A stretch of 64,000 nucleotides of DNA from JACCQS01 sp963766765. GTDB lineage: Bacteria > Actinomycetota > Actinomycetes > Mycobacteriales > Geodermatophilaceae. Each line of letters opens with the position of its first letter. Position 1 is the stretch's first letter. The position numbers and the translations under genes are program-made. This document shows, piece after piece, positions 34,012 through 43,078 of this stretch. The stretch spans positions 1 to 64,000 of the forward strand of contig CAVYBR010000005.1 in assembly GCA_963766765.1 (NCBI GenBank), read 5' to 3'. Below the pieces are notes generated by a model. That model ran no database searches. It saw only the letters and a program-made list of their open reading frames with translations, and was not told the origin of the DNA.

Positions 34012-36375
34012 ATGACCTTCGCCGACGAGACCAGACACACCTCTCCAGCCGACACGTGGAAGTTGCGGGAGGTCGGCTTCAATCCCGATCGACTCGGACA
34101 CCTGGAGTCGCTGTTCGCGCTGTCCAACGGACACATCGGACTTCGCGGCACCCTCGAGGAGGGCGAGCCGCGCCGGCTGCCGGGCAGTTACCTCAACGGC
34201 CTCTACGAGGAGCGCCCCCTCCCGCACGCCGAGGCAGGATACGGCTTCCCGGAGTCCGGCCAGACCGTCGTCAACGTCGCCGACGGGAAACTGATCCGCC
34301 TCCTCGTCGGCGACTCACCGCTGGACCTCAACTACGGGGAGGTGCTCGACCACGAGCGAACCCTGGACCTGCGGACCGGCATCCTGCATCGGCGCACCGA
34401 GTGGCGCTCACCCAACGGCCGTTCGGTCCGAGTCCGCTCGCAACGCCTCGTCTCGCTCGTCCGGCGCTCGATCGCGGCCATCTACTACGAGGTGGAGCCG
34501 ATCGATGACGAGAGTGACCTCTACGTCGCCATCCAGTCGGATCTGCTGGCAAACGACGACGCCGGTGGGCCGCCGAGCTCCGATCCTCGGCTGGCGGCCC
34601 GCATCCCTCCGCTGATCGGCGAGCTGTCGGCGGGCAAGGACAGCCGCGCCGTGCTCGGCCACATCACCCAGAGCAGCCGACTGCGGATGGCCGTCGGGAT
34701 GGACCACGAACTCGAGGTGCCGGACCGCTCGAAGACCTCCCTGGACGTCAACACCGATGTCGCGAGATACACGGTCTCAGCCCGGCTGCCGGCCGGGTCG
34801 ACGCTACGCCTGGTCAAATACCTGGCCTATGGATGGTCCAGTCGGCGCTCGGCCCACGCCCTGCGGGATCAGGTGGAGGGCGCGCTGGCCACATCGAAGC
34901 TGTCCGGCTGGGACGTCCTGGTCGCCGAACAACGGAAGTTCCTCGACGACCACTGGGCAGAGGCCGACGTCGAACTCGAGGGTGACGACGAGATGCAGCA
35001 GGCGATCCGGGTCGCCATGTTCCACGTCCTGCAGGCTGCGGTACGTGCCGAACGCCGCGCCATCCCCGCCAAGGGATTGACCGGACCCGGCTATGACGGG
35101 CACACGTTCTGGGACACCGAGAGCTACGTCCTGCCGGTGCTGACCTACACCGCACCGACTGCTGCCCGCGATGCCTTGATCTGGCGCTACTCGACACTGG
35201 ACCTTGCCCGTGAGCGAGCCGACGTCCTGGGCCAGAACGGTGCGGCCTTCCCCTGGCGCACCATCAGCGGCGCCGAGTGCTCGGGCTACTGGCCGGCCGG
35301 AACTGCGGCGTTCCATATCAACGCCGACATCGCGGATGCGGTCGCCAGGTATTACGGCGCCACCTTGGACTCGGATTTCGACCACGACTACGGCGCTGAG
35401 CTCCTGATCGAGACCGCGCGGCTCTGGATGTCGTTGGGCCACTTCGACTCTGACGACGGATTTCGGATCGACGGTGTCACCGGGCCGGATGAATACTCCG
35501 CCATCACCGATGACAACATCTATACCAACCTGATGGCCCAGCGAAACTTCCGCGAAGCCGCCGATGCCGTTGAACGGCAGGAGGACGTGGCCGCACGCCT
35601 CGGCGTCGAGGGGGATGAGACTGCGTTGTGGCGCAAGGCTGCCGATGCGGTGGTGATGCCGTACGACGAGCGCCTGCAGGTCCATCAACAGGCGGAGGAC
35701 TTCACCGAGCACGACGAGTGGGGGTTCGAGCGGACCCCGCCGGAGCACTATCCGCTGTTGCTACACGCGCCGTACTTCGAGATCTATCGCAAGCAGGTCA
35801 TCAAGCAGGCCGACCTCGTGATGGCCATGTTCTTGCGCGGTGACGCGTTCACCCCCGAGCAGAAGGCCCGCAACTTCGCCTACTACGAGGCCCGAACGGT
35901 GCGCGACTCGTCGTTGTCAGCGGCCCAGCAGGCGGTCATCGCAGCCGAGGTGGGCCACCTCGGCCTCGCCTATGACTATTGGGCCGAGACCCTCTTCACC
36001 GACCTGTACAACCTGCACGGCAACAGTGTCCAGGGAATGCACCTGGCGGCACTGGCCGGCGGGTGGACGGTCGCCGTCAACGGCTTCGGTGGAATGCGCG
36101 ACCACGGGGGTCGGGTCACCTTCGCCCCCCGGCTACCACCCAAGCTGTCGTGCCTGTCATTTCGGATCCTCGTCGGCGGGCGGCCGATCACCGTGAAGGT
36201 CGACAGGGAGTCTGCGACCTACCACCTGGTCTCCGGCGCTGCATTCACGAGCAGCCATCACGGGCAGGAGTTCACCATCGCCGTGGACGAGCCGGTGACG
36301 ATGCCCATCCCCCCGGCACCCGACGTCGAGGCAGTGCATCAGCCCGCTGGTCGCGAGCCGATCCACCGCGGGTAG
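34012..36375 (+). CDS. GH65 family disaccharide phosphorylase (maltose/trehalose/kojibiose type)
   Basis: 787 residues. The N-terminal beta-sandwich domain (WKLREVGFNPDRLGHLESLF, ALSNGHIGLRGTLEEGEPRR, GSYLNGLYEE) is followed by an (alpha/alpha)6 barrel. The general acid is Glu494 in GVTGPDEYS, and the phosphate-binding region is HGNSVQGMHLAALAGGW. DGHTFWDTESYVLPVL and KQADLVMAMF also match GH65. It phosphorolyses an alpha-linked glucose disaccharide with inversion, giving glucose and beta-glucose 1-phosphate for the preceding beta-PGM. The linkage (trehalose, maltose, kojibiose, nigerose) cannot be decided. The ATG at 34012 lies at the edge of the 167-bp tandem repeat and lacks a clear SD. 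Confidence 0.92.
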   Translation: MTFADETRHTSPADTWKLREVGFNPDRLGHLESLFALSNGHIGLRGTLEEGEPRRLPGSYLNGLYEERPLPHAEAGYGFPESGQTVVNVADGKLIRLLVGDSPLDLNYGEVLDHERTLDLRTGILHRRTEWRSPNGRSVRVRSQRLVSLVRRSIAAIYYEVEPIDDESDLYVAIQSDLLANDDAGGPPSSDPRLAARIPPLIGELSAGKDSRAVLGHITQSSRLRMAVGMDHELEVPDRSKTSLDVNTDVARYTVSARLPAGSTLRLVKYLAYGWSSRRSAHALRDQVEGALATSKLSGWDVLVAEQRKFLDDHWAEADVELEGDDEMQQAIRVAMFHVLQAAVRAERRAIPAKGLTGPGYDGHTFWDTESYVLPVLTYTAPTAARDALIWRYSTLDLARERADVLGQNGAAFPWRTISGAECSGYWPAGTAAFHINADIADAVARYYGATLDSDFDHDYGAELLIETARLWMSLGHFDSDDGFRIDGVTGPDEYSAITDDNIYTNLMAQRNFREAADAVERQEDVAARLGVEGDETALWRKAADAVVMPYDERLQVHQQAEDFTEHDEWGFERTPPEHYPLLLHAPYFEIYRKQVIKQADLVMAMFLRGDAFTPEQKARNFAYYEARTVRDSSLSAAQQAVIAAEVGHLGLAYDYWAETLFTDLYNLHGNSVQGMHLAALAGGWTVAVNGFGGMRDHGGRVTFAPRLPPKLSCLSFRILVGGRPITVKVDRESATYHLVSGAAFTSSHHGQEFTIAVDEPVTMPIPPAPDVEAVHQPAGREPIHRG

Positions 36376-36393
36376 CCGCGACTCACGGGCTAG

Positions 36394-37770
36394 TCAGTGC
36401 CGCCAGCGGGTCAGCGTGGCGACCTCCTCGGCGGATGAGTCCGCGAAGAGCTCCTGTTCGAAGCGGCGAAGTTCGGCGATCGTGATGGAAAGTTCCTTGC
36501 CGAAGGCGGCGCGCAGCGCCGAGTCCTTCTCGAAGGCCGCGACCGCCTCCTCCAGCGAGGACGGCAAGGCGGTGACACCTGCTGCTTCCCGCTCCTCTGC
36601 GGACATCGACGCGGGGTCTGTGGCGACCGGTGCCGGCAGCCTGGCTTCCTCGGACATCCCGGCGATCCCGGCCGCCAGGAGACCCGCGACGACGAGATAC
36701 GGGTTTGCTGTGGCGTCGAGGCACTTCACCTCGAGGTTGGCTGAGGAGTTCCGGTTGCCGGCCGCACCGGTGACCAACCGCAGGGCCGTCTCGCGATTCT
36801 CCAGACCCCAGCACGCGAAGGCCCCGGCCCAGTGCGAGGGGATCAGGCGAAGGTAGGAGGCAACACTCGGCGCACCGACTGCCAGCAGCGCCGGCAGCCG
36901 CTCGAGTATGCCGGCGCTGAACGCGGCCGCCGTCGTGGTGAGCCCGAACTCCTGGGTGCCGCCGGCCATGAGGTTCAGCTCGTCCGACCAGAGGGACAGG
37001 TGGACGTGCGCGCCGTTGCCGACTCCGTCAGCCAGGACCTTGGGGGAGAAGGATGCCCGCAATCCGTGCCGAAGCGAGATCGCCCGGATGGTCTCGCGGA
37101 CGAGGACGAAGGTGTCGGCTGCATCGACCGGGGACTGCGCGGCCACCGAGATCTCGAGTTGGCCGGCGGCGTACTCCGGATGGAACTGGTCCACCGAGAC
37201 CGCTTGTGTCGCCAGGGCGGACAACACGTCGACGGCATAGTCCGACAGCTCGCTGACCCGCGCCATTCCGTACGCGGGACCCTGGCAGGCAGGCACGAAG
37301 TCGTTCCCGTCACCCGCGCTGACCGCCCACTCGACCTCGAATGCCATCTTTGCGCTCAGTCCACGCAAGGCGAGCGCCTCGACCATTCGCGCAGCAAGAA
37401 GTCGCGAATCTTGCGGATGCGGCGAACCTTCCTGGTCGTAGCGGTCGACCGGTGCCCACGCCCAACCGGGTTGGCCGGCCAGCAGCGTCAGCCGGGTCAG
37501 GTCCGGATGCAGGCGCAAATCTCCGACCGGCGACCCGGCGTGCGTTCCCGACAGGATCATGTCGTCGAGCCGGAACGCGTCGAACACCGGTGACATCCCG
37601 ACGCCCCAGGCCGCCGCGCTGGGAAGTTTGGCCAAGGGAACTGACTTCACCCGAGTGATTCCCGAGTTGTCCACGAAGGTGAGTGCGACCGCGACGACTC
37701 CCGCGGCCTCCAGTTCGCCGAGGTACTCCGTCGCGTGTTGGCCCCGAGCACTGCGCTCGTCGTCGTCCAT
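36394..37770 (-). CDS. Glutamine synthetase family protein, probable gamma-glutamyl ligase (GlnT/PuuA/FluG-like)
   Basis: 458 residues, GSI fold. The short beta-grasp N-domain (VAVALTFVDNSGITRVKSVP) carries the FVD.G..R.K..P pattern, with DLTRLTLLAGQPGWAWAP following. The catalytic domain has KMAFEVEWAV, FHPEYAAGQLEIS, GNGAHVHLSLW (ammonia/ATP site), SYLRLIPSHWAGAFACWGLE and NRETALRL, then NLEVKCLDATANPYLVVAGL. It lacks the adenylylation-loop and other features of GlnA and belongs with enzymes that ligate glutamate to amines. Start ATG 37770. Divergent from an amino acid permease operon with 127 bp between starts, suggesting catabolism of an imported amine or amino acid. Confidence 0.85.
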   Translation of the reverse strand: MDDDERSARGQHATEYLGELEAAGVVAVALTFVDNSGITRVKSVPLAKLPSAAAWGVGMSPVFDAFRLDDMILSGTHAGSPVGDLRLHPDLTRLTLLAGQPGWAWAPVDRYDQEGSPHPQDSRLLAARMVEALALRGLSAKMAFEVEWAVSAGDGNDFVPACQGPAYGMARVSELSDYAVDVLSALATQAVSVDQFHPEYAAGQLEISVAAQSPVDAADTFVLVRETIRAISLRHGLRASFSPKVLADGVGNGAHVHLSLWSDELNLMAGGTQEFGLTTTAAAFSAGILERLPALLAVGAPSVASYLRLIPSHWAGAFACWGLENRETALRLVTGAAGNRNSSANLEVKCLDATANPYLVVAGLLAAGIAGMSEEARLPAPVATDPASMSAEEREAAGVTALPSSLEEAVAAFEKDSALRAAFGKELSITIAELRRFEQELFADSSAEEVATLTRWRH

Positions 37771-37897
37771 GGCCGCTCCCGTCCCGTGAAGTGTCCCGTC
37801 CCACGAAGTTCTGTACGGGCAGACCCTAGGGCTTACCAATTCATCCGACAGCGGACAAACTGACGCGGTTGCCCGTATGCCGGTCGAAGGAGGCCCC

Positions 37898-39415
37898 ATG
37901 TCCGCGCCCAGCTCTCCTGATGTCAACGACCGCGGTTTGCGTCGGTCGCTCTCGGTCTGGCAGGCGGTCGGCCTCTCGGTGGCTCTGATGGCGCCGAGCA
38001 TGGCCGCCAACATCAACCCGCAGGGGACCGCACTGCTGGCTGGGCGGGCTGTCCCGCTGGCGTTCTTCCTGGCCGCCATCGGCGTGCTCCTGGTTGCCTA
38101 TGGGTTCGTCCGCCTGTGCCAGTACTTCCAACATGCCGGCTCGGTATACGCGTTCGTCGGGGCAACGCTCGGTCCCCGGACCGGTTTCGTCTCCGGGTTC
38201 GGTCTGCTCGGCACCTACTCCTTCTACGGCGTCGTCACGGCCTCGGCCACCGGGATCTTCGGCACCGCCTTCCTCCAGGAGATCGGGGTCTGGCCGAATC
38301 CGCCTACATGGGCGCCCTTCCTGCTGGCCGGCGTCGCTCTTCTGCTGGCGCTCTATCTGACGATCGTCCCGGCCCGGCGGGGCACGAGCTTCCTGCTGAC
38401 CGTAGAGGCGGTCACCGTCACGCTGATCCTGGTGATCACGGTGGTCGTGCTCGTCCGAATCCTGTCGGGAAGCGCGCCAGGTGATGCCAGCTTCGACCTC
38501 AGCGTCTTCGTGCCGGAGCCGGGCACGGACAGCTCGGCCATCTTCCTGGGGATCGTCTTCGGCTTCCTGTCCTTCGCGGGCTTCGAGGCCGCGGCGACGC
38601 TGGGGGAGGAGGCTCGCAATCCGCGCCGGGACATTCCCCGAGCAATTCTGGGCACCGCGATCTTCGGTGGCATCTACTTCACCGTCGTGACAGCAGTCGA
38701 GATGATGGCGTTCGGAACTGACGCTGACGGTGTCGCCGCCTTCGCTTCCTCGCCCTCTCTGCTGGGTGAGATCGGCACCAACTACCTGGGCAGCTGGGTG
38801 GGCGACGCGGTGACATTAGGCGCCGCGATCTCGGCCTTCGGCTGCTGCCTGGCCTGCATGGTCGGAGCATCGCGGCTGCTCTTCGCTCTCGGCCGCGATG
38901 TGGGGGGCGAGAAGGGATTGGGCACTACCTCCAAGGCCGGCACACCGGCGAACGCCGCCCTCGCGGTCACTGGCCTCCTGGTCCTGATCTTCCTGGTGAG
39001 CATCATCTTCTTCGACGCCGAGGCATTCGACACATTCCTGTGGTCTGGCACGATCGGCACGCTGATCCTGCTCGTCATCTATGTGCTGACCACGATCGGT
39101 GCGATGCGCCTGCTGTTCATCCAGCGCAGGATGACCGTACCCATGTGGGAGATCGTGATCCCTATCGCCGCCCTGGTGGTGTTGGGCTACACGATCTACC
39201 GCAATGTGATCCCGTACCCGACCGAAGGCCCGGCGCAATGGTTCCCGATCGTCGCCGGTGGATGGTTGCTCCTGGCCGTCATCATCGTTCTCGTTGCGCC
39301 GGGACTGGCCCGCCGGATCGGTGCGAGTCTCACGGCCGCCGAGGGATTTGCCCGGGGCGAGGGCGATGACATCGCGGACTCACCGCGCCGTACTGACACC
39401 GGTGTCCGTGACTGA
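37898..39415 (+). CDS. APC-family amino acid permease
   Basis: 505 residues, about 12-14 membrane helices. The N-terminal pattern SLSVWQAVGLSVALMAPSMA, RPRNP-like motif EEARNPRRDIPRAILGT and YFQHAGSVYAFVG match the APC superfamily (amino acid/polyamine antiporters). The start ATG 37898 follows an ideal GAAGGAGG SD. First gene of a four-gene operon: the next gene begins 8 bp before its stop. Probably imports the substrate metabolised by the downstream enzymes and the divergent glutamine-synthetase-like ligase. Confidence 0.88.
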   Translation: MSAPSSPDVNDRGLRRSLSVWQAVGLSVALMAPSMAANINPQGTALLAGRAVPLAFFLAAIGVLLVAYGFVRLCQYFQHAGSVYAFVGATLGPRTGFVSGFGLLGTYSFYGVVTASATGIFGTAFLQEIGVWPNPPTWAPFLLAGVALLLALYLTIVPARRGTSFLLTVEAVTVTLILVITVVVLVRILSGSAPGDASFDLSVFVPEPGTDSSAIFLGIVFGFLSFAGFEAAATLGEEARNPRRDIPRAILGTAIFGGIYFTVVTAVEMMAFGTDADGVAAFASSPSLLGEIGTNYLGSWVGDAVTLGAAISAFGCCLACMVGASRLLFALGRDVGGEKGLGTTSKAGTPANAALAVTGLLVLIFLVSIIFFDAEAFDTFLWSGTIGTLILLVIYVLTTIGAMRLLFIQRRMTVPMWEIVIPIAALVVLGYTIYRNVIPYPTEGPAQWFPIVAGGWLLLAVIIVLVAPGLARRIGASLTAAEGFARGEGDDIADSPRRTDTGVRD

Positions 39416-40634
39416 TCCCGCGCCGCTTCCTTCGCCGCGGTTTGCCAGCCAACCGCCAGAATCTCGACCTAAAGCCGCCCTGCGCTACACGCCCCGTACC
39501 CGCCCGGTCGTCCCGCCGATCTACCAGTCGGTGACCTACTTCCTGGACGACGAGTCCTACAAGGACGTTCAGGCCGGTGGGCTAGACGAGCATTGGTACG
39601 GACGGTTCCGCAATCCGACGGTGGATGTGGTCGCTGATGCCGTTGCCGCGCTCGAAGGCGGTGAGGCCGGGTTCATGGCCGCCTCGGGGATGGGGGCGAT
39701 AGCCACGACCTTGATCACGCTTCTGCGCGCAGGTGATCGCGTGGTATCCGCCGCCCAGGTCTACGGGGACACCCACGACCTGTTGACCCGTGACCTGCCT
39801 GGGCTCGGAATCGACGTCGTCAGGGTCGATTCGGCAGATCTCGACGCGTGGGTCGCGGCGATCTCGACCGGGCCTGCGCGCGTCGTCTACGCCGAAACGC
39901 TGTCCAACCCGCAGTTGGAAATCACCGATCTATCGGCCCTGGCCGACCTTGCCCACGATGCCGGGGCATTGTTGGTGGTGGACAACACCTTCGCCACTCC
40001 GTACGCAGTGAATCCGTTGGCATTGGGCGCTGATCTCGTGGTGCATTCGGCCACGAAGTTCCTGAATGGACATTCGGACGTGATCGCCGGAGCGGTCGTC
40101 GGCGGCTTCGAACTCGTGCGCGAGGTGCAACGCCGGATCATCACGTTCGGCGCCTGCCTGGATCCGCATGCCGCATATCTCGTCTGGCGCGGCCTGCAGA
40201 CCTTTGAAGTCCGGATGGCTCGGTCAACAGAGACGGCGTTGGCGGTGGCCTCGGCTCTCGAGGCACGCTCCGATGTCCTGGCTGTGCGTTATCCCGGTCT
40301 TGCCTCTTATCCCAGAAGGTCCGTCGCTGCACGCACCATGCGCGAGGGACGCGGCGGTGCCATGGTGACCTTCACCGTTGACGGTGGGAAGGAGCGCGCC
40401 CTTGCGGCAATGCGACGCCTCGAAGTGGCCTGCGAGGCAACAAGTCTGGGTGGGGTTGAGACTCTGGTCAGCACCCCGTTCAACTCCTCGCACTTCTCGC
40501 TGACCCCCGACGAACTGCGAGCTGCGCGAATTGACGACGGCATGATCCGGCTCTCCTGCGGGCTCGAGCCTGCCGATGTGCTCGTCGCGGACCTGAATTC
40601 TGCGCTCGATGCGACCGGGCCGGCTGCCGGATGA
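39408..40634 (+). CDS. Cys/Met-metabolism PLP enzyme (cystathionine gamma-synthase/lyase or methionine gamma-lyase type)
   Basis: 408 residues of the trans-sulfuration PLP family: RPVVPPIYQSVTYFLDDES, HWYGRFRNPTVDVVADAVAA, LEGGEAGFMAASGMGAIATT, VVDNTFATPYAVNPLALGAD, the PLP lysine in HSATKFLNGHSDVIAG, and SLGGVETLVSTPFNSSH. The precise reaction is not decidable from motifs. The GTG start (39408) overlaps the permease stop by 8 bp. The N-terminal segment PRFASQPPE is encoded by a 22-bp hairpin sequence that recurs at 51862, so the first 25 or so residues may include an inserted repeat. The next gene overlaps by 4 bp. Confidence 0.85.
   Translation: MTDPAPLPSPRFASQPPESRPKAALRYTPRTRPVVPPIYQSVTYFLDDESYKDVQAGGLDEHWYGRFRNPTVDVVADAVAALEGGEAGFMAASGMGAIATTLITLLRAGDRVVSAAQVYGDTHDLLTRDLPGLGIDVVRVDSADLDAWVAAISTGPARVVYAETLSNPQLEITDLSALADLAHDAGALLVVDNTFATPYAVNPLALGADLVVHSATKFLNGHSDVIAGAVVGGFELVREVQRRIITFGACLDPHAAYLVWRGLQTFEVRMARSTETALAVASALEARSDVLAVRYPGLASYPRRSVAARTMREGRGGAMVTFTVDGGKERALAAMRRLEVACEATSLGGVETLVSTPFNSSHFSLTPDELRAARIDDGMIRLSCGLEPADVLVADLNSALDATGPAAG
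39436..39458. repeat. Dispersed hairpin repeat, copy 1 (inside the PLP enzyme gene)
   Basis: CGCGGTTTGCCAGCCAACCG plus CCA is 21 of 23 identical to 51862-51884. The arms CGGTT/AACCG form a small stem. It lies in the non-conserved N-terminal codons of the gene. Confidence 0.55.
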
Positions 40635-41767
40635 CGCTCGTCTCGACCGTCAATGACCTGCTCGTCGTCGATCACCACTGCCACGGGGTGCTGCCGCGGG
40701 ACGTCAGTCGGGGTGAGTTCGAGTCGATGCTGACCGAGGCCGATGAACCGGGTCCGTTCAACCCGACGCTCTTCGATTCCCAGATCGGGTTCGCGCTTCG
40801 CCGCTGGTGTGCACCTGTGCTGGACCTGGATCCGCATGCCGAGCCCGACGACTATCTGCACCGCCGGACCGAGCTCGGGCATGAGGAGGTCACCCGGCGC
40901 CTCCTCGTTGAGTCGGGCACTGGCACATTCATCGTGGACACGGGTTTCGTGCCCGAACCCATCCTCGGTCCCGCGGACATGGCCGCGATCGTCGATGGCG
41001 ACGCGCACGAGATCGTCCGGCTGGAACAGGTCGCCGAGCAGGTCATCGGAGAAGGGGTTGACGCGGCACGCTTCGCAGACGCCTTCCGAGAACGTCTGAC
41101 GGTGCGTGCTTCGGGTGCTGTGGGCGTGAAATCGATCGCGGCCTACCGATCGGGGCTGGACCTGCCCGCTCAACCGCCCAATGCTGCTGAGGTCGCGGCC
41201 GCGGCTGGACGCTGGTTGGCGGCCGTGGACGCCGGCGCCGTCCCGCGTTGTTCGGACCGAGTGCTGCACGGCTTCCTGGTCTGGGCCGGCATCGAGCTGG
41301 GAAAACCGGTCCAGTTCCATGTCGGATTGGGGGACTCAGACACCGACCTGGCCAAGGGCAACCCGCTGCTGTTGACCGGCCTGCTGCGCGCGACCCAGCC
41401 CAGCGGCGTGCCGATCATGCTGCTGCACAACTATCCGTTCCACCGCTACGCCGGTTATCTCGCTCAGGTCTTCAGCCACGTCTTCGTGGATCTCGGCTTG
41501 GCTACGCACAACCTGGGCGCCAGCTCCGGCCGGGCGATCGCGGAGCTGCTCGAGCTCGCGCCGTTCGCCAAGGTGCTCTTCTCCTCCGACGCCTTCGGGC
41601 TGCCCGAGCTCTACTTCCTGGGCACGCTGCTGTTCCGGCGCGGTTTGTCTGAGGTACTCCAGGCCGGAGTTGCCGACGGCAGCTGGACCGAGGTCGACGC
41701 CGAACGGACAGCCGGAATGATTCTGGCCGGGAACGCCATCCGGGCCTACGGCTTGGACAGGGCGTGA
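40631..41767 (+). CDS. Amidohydrolase (FluG N-terminal/nodulin-6-like)
   Basis: 378 residues, TIM-barrel amidohydrolase. The first metal pair is in VVDHHCHGVLPRDVS (HxH); later residues are KSIAAYRSGLD (carboxylated/active-site Lys position), KPVQFHVGLGDSD (HxG), MLLHNYPFHRYAGYLAQVFS and VLFSSDAFGLPELY (Asp). It resembles the hydrolase half of fungal/plant FluG-type proteins, in which such a domain is fused to a glutamine-synthetase-like domain; here the GS-like enzyme is encoded separately 3 kb away, divergently. ATGA overlap with the PLP gene (40631-40634) and a GTGA overlap with the M20 gene show tight coupling. The substrate is unknown; a gamma-glutamyl amide is an attractive guess. Confidence 0.8.
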   Translation: MTLVSTVNDLLVVDHHCHGVLPRDVSRGEFESMLTEADEPGPFNPTLFDSQIGFALRRWCAPVLDLDPHAEPDDYLHRRTELGHEEVTRRLLVESGTGTFIVDTGFVPEPILGPADMAAIVDGDAHEIVRLEQVAEQVIGEGVDAARFADAFRERLTVRASGAVGVKSIAAYRSGLDLPAQPPNAAEVAAAAGRWLAAVDAGAVPRCSDRVLHGFLVWAGIELGKPVQFHVGLGDSDTDLAKGNPLLLTGLLRATQPSGVPIMLLHNYPFHRYAGYLAQVFSHVFVDLGLATHNLGASSGRAIAELLELAPFAKVLFSSDAFGLPELYFLGTLLFRRGLSEVLQAGVADGSWTEVDAERTAGMILAGNAIRAYGLDRA

Positions 41768-42957
41768 CGTACGACGTCGCTGCGCTGAAGGCTCTGCACG
41801 GGCAACTGCTTGCTGAATTGGCCAAGGAACTGCCGGCCGCCAGAGCTCTGCGACACCGGCTGCATGCCGACCCTCGAGTGTCCGGCGACGAGGACGACAC
41901 CGCCGCCGCGGTGGTGGCAGGGCTTCCCACTGGTGCGGTCGACGTGATCGCGGAGACCGGCCGCTGGGTGAGCTTTGGCGGCCACGGCCCGCCGATTGGG
42001 CTCCGGGCCGAGCTTGACGCGCTACCGATCGTCGAACGCACCGGTGCGGCATGGTCGGCGAGTGGACCAGTCATGCATGCCTGCGGGCACGACCTACACC
42101 TCGCCGCGCTCAGTGCGGTGTGTCGCGCCGCGGCACGCGTTACTCTGCCCCGGCCGATCGTCGCGATCCTTCAGCCACGGGAGGAGGGCGTCCCCTCCGG
42201 AGGGGCGGACGTCGCCGAGTCGGGACGCCTGGACGATCTCGAGGCGGTCATCGCCGCCCACGTGCAACCGCAGCTGCCCTTCGGCGTCCTCGGGGCTACC
42301 CCCGGACCCACCAACGCGGGAACCGACGTGATCGACATCGTGGTCGAAGGCGTCCCCGGTCATGCCGGCTACCCGCACACCACGCGTGATCCGGTGCTCG
42401 CGCTGTGCCAGGTCGTGGTCAGCCTGCAACAGCTGGCGAGTCGTCGAGTGGATCCCACCGTGGGGACCGTGCTGACCATCGGGCAGGTCCATGCCGGAAC
42501 GACCGCGAACGTGGTGCCCGGGCAGGCAGTTGCCCAAGGCAGCCTGCGGGTCATGCGGGACTCCGACCGGACTGAACTGATCGCCACCATGGACGAGATC
42601 GTCCGGCACACCGCGCTGGCACATGGCTGCGCCGCGACTCTCTCTGCGACTCGCGCAGAACCAGTGCTGGTCAACGACATCGGACTGGCCCTGGCCGCCA
42701 CACAATTGTTGCGGAGTACGGGCGCTGTCGTGGACGAATCGTTCCGTTCGTTCGGCGCCGACGACTTCTCGCACTACTGCCATCGGACCCGCGGCTTGAT
42801 GCTGTTCATCGGCACACACGAGGATCACGGCGGTGCATCGAACAGCCCCGGCCTGCACTCCGATCGGTTTCTCCCGGGCGATGCGTTGATCGAGCCGGTG
42901 GCACAGGCGCTGATCGCGGGGTACTTGGCTGCGCTCAGCAGCCCGACGCCGGCCTGA
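41764..42957 (+). CDS. M20-family amidohydrolase/peptidase
   Basis: 397 residues of the M20D (aminoacylase/hippurate hydrolase) type: LRHRLHADPRVSGDEDDTAA, GLRAELDALPI, MHACGHDLHLAALSAV (metal ligands), LQPREEGVPSGGADVAESG (catalytic/metal Glu pair), VEGVPGHAGYPHTTRDPVL (dimerisation lid), SFGADDFSHYCH and GLHSDRFLPGDALI. It removes an acyl or similar group from an amino acid nitrogen. Start GTG 41764, overlapping the amidohydrolase by 4 bp; it closes the operon. The starting material may be produced by the neighbouring PLP enzyme or amidohydrolase (inference). Confidence 0.88.
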   Translation: MTYDVAALKALHGQLLAELAKELPAARALRHRLHADPRVSGDEDDTAAAVVAGLPTGAVDVIAETGRWVSFGGHGPPIGLRAELDALPIVERTGAAWSASGPVMHACGHDLHLAALSAVCRAAARVTLPRPIVAILQPREEGVPSGGADVAESGRLDDLEAVIAAHVQPQLPFGVLGATPGPTNAGTDVIDIVVEGVPGHAGYPHTTRDPVLALCQVVVSLQQLASRRVDPTVGTVLTIGQVHAGTTANVVPGQAVAQGSLRVMRDSDRTELIATMDEIVRHTALAHGCAATLSATRAEPVLVNDIGLALAATQLLRSTGAVVDESFRSFGADDFSHYCHRTRGLMLFIGTHEDHGGASNSPGLHSDRFLPGDALIEPVAQALIAGYLAALSSPTPA

Positions 42958-43078
42958 ATCGCCAAGGCGATAGCGAGGGCGCGCGGACATTTCCACAGCC
43001 CGCTTGCCGGTGCCGTGGTTATGCACATCCGCACGATTCGGCTTCGACAGCGGTCAGCCGCCGAGCACGCTAAGCGGC

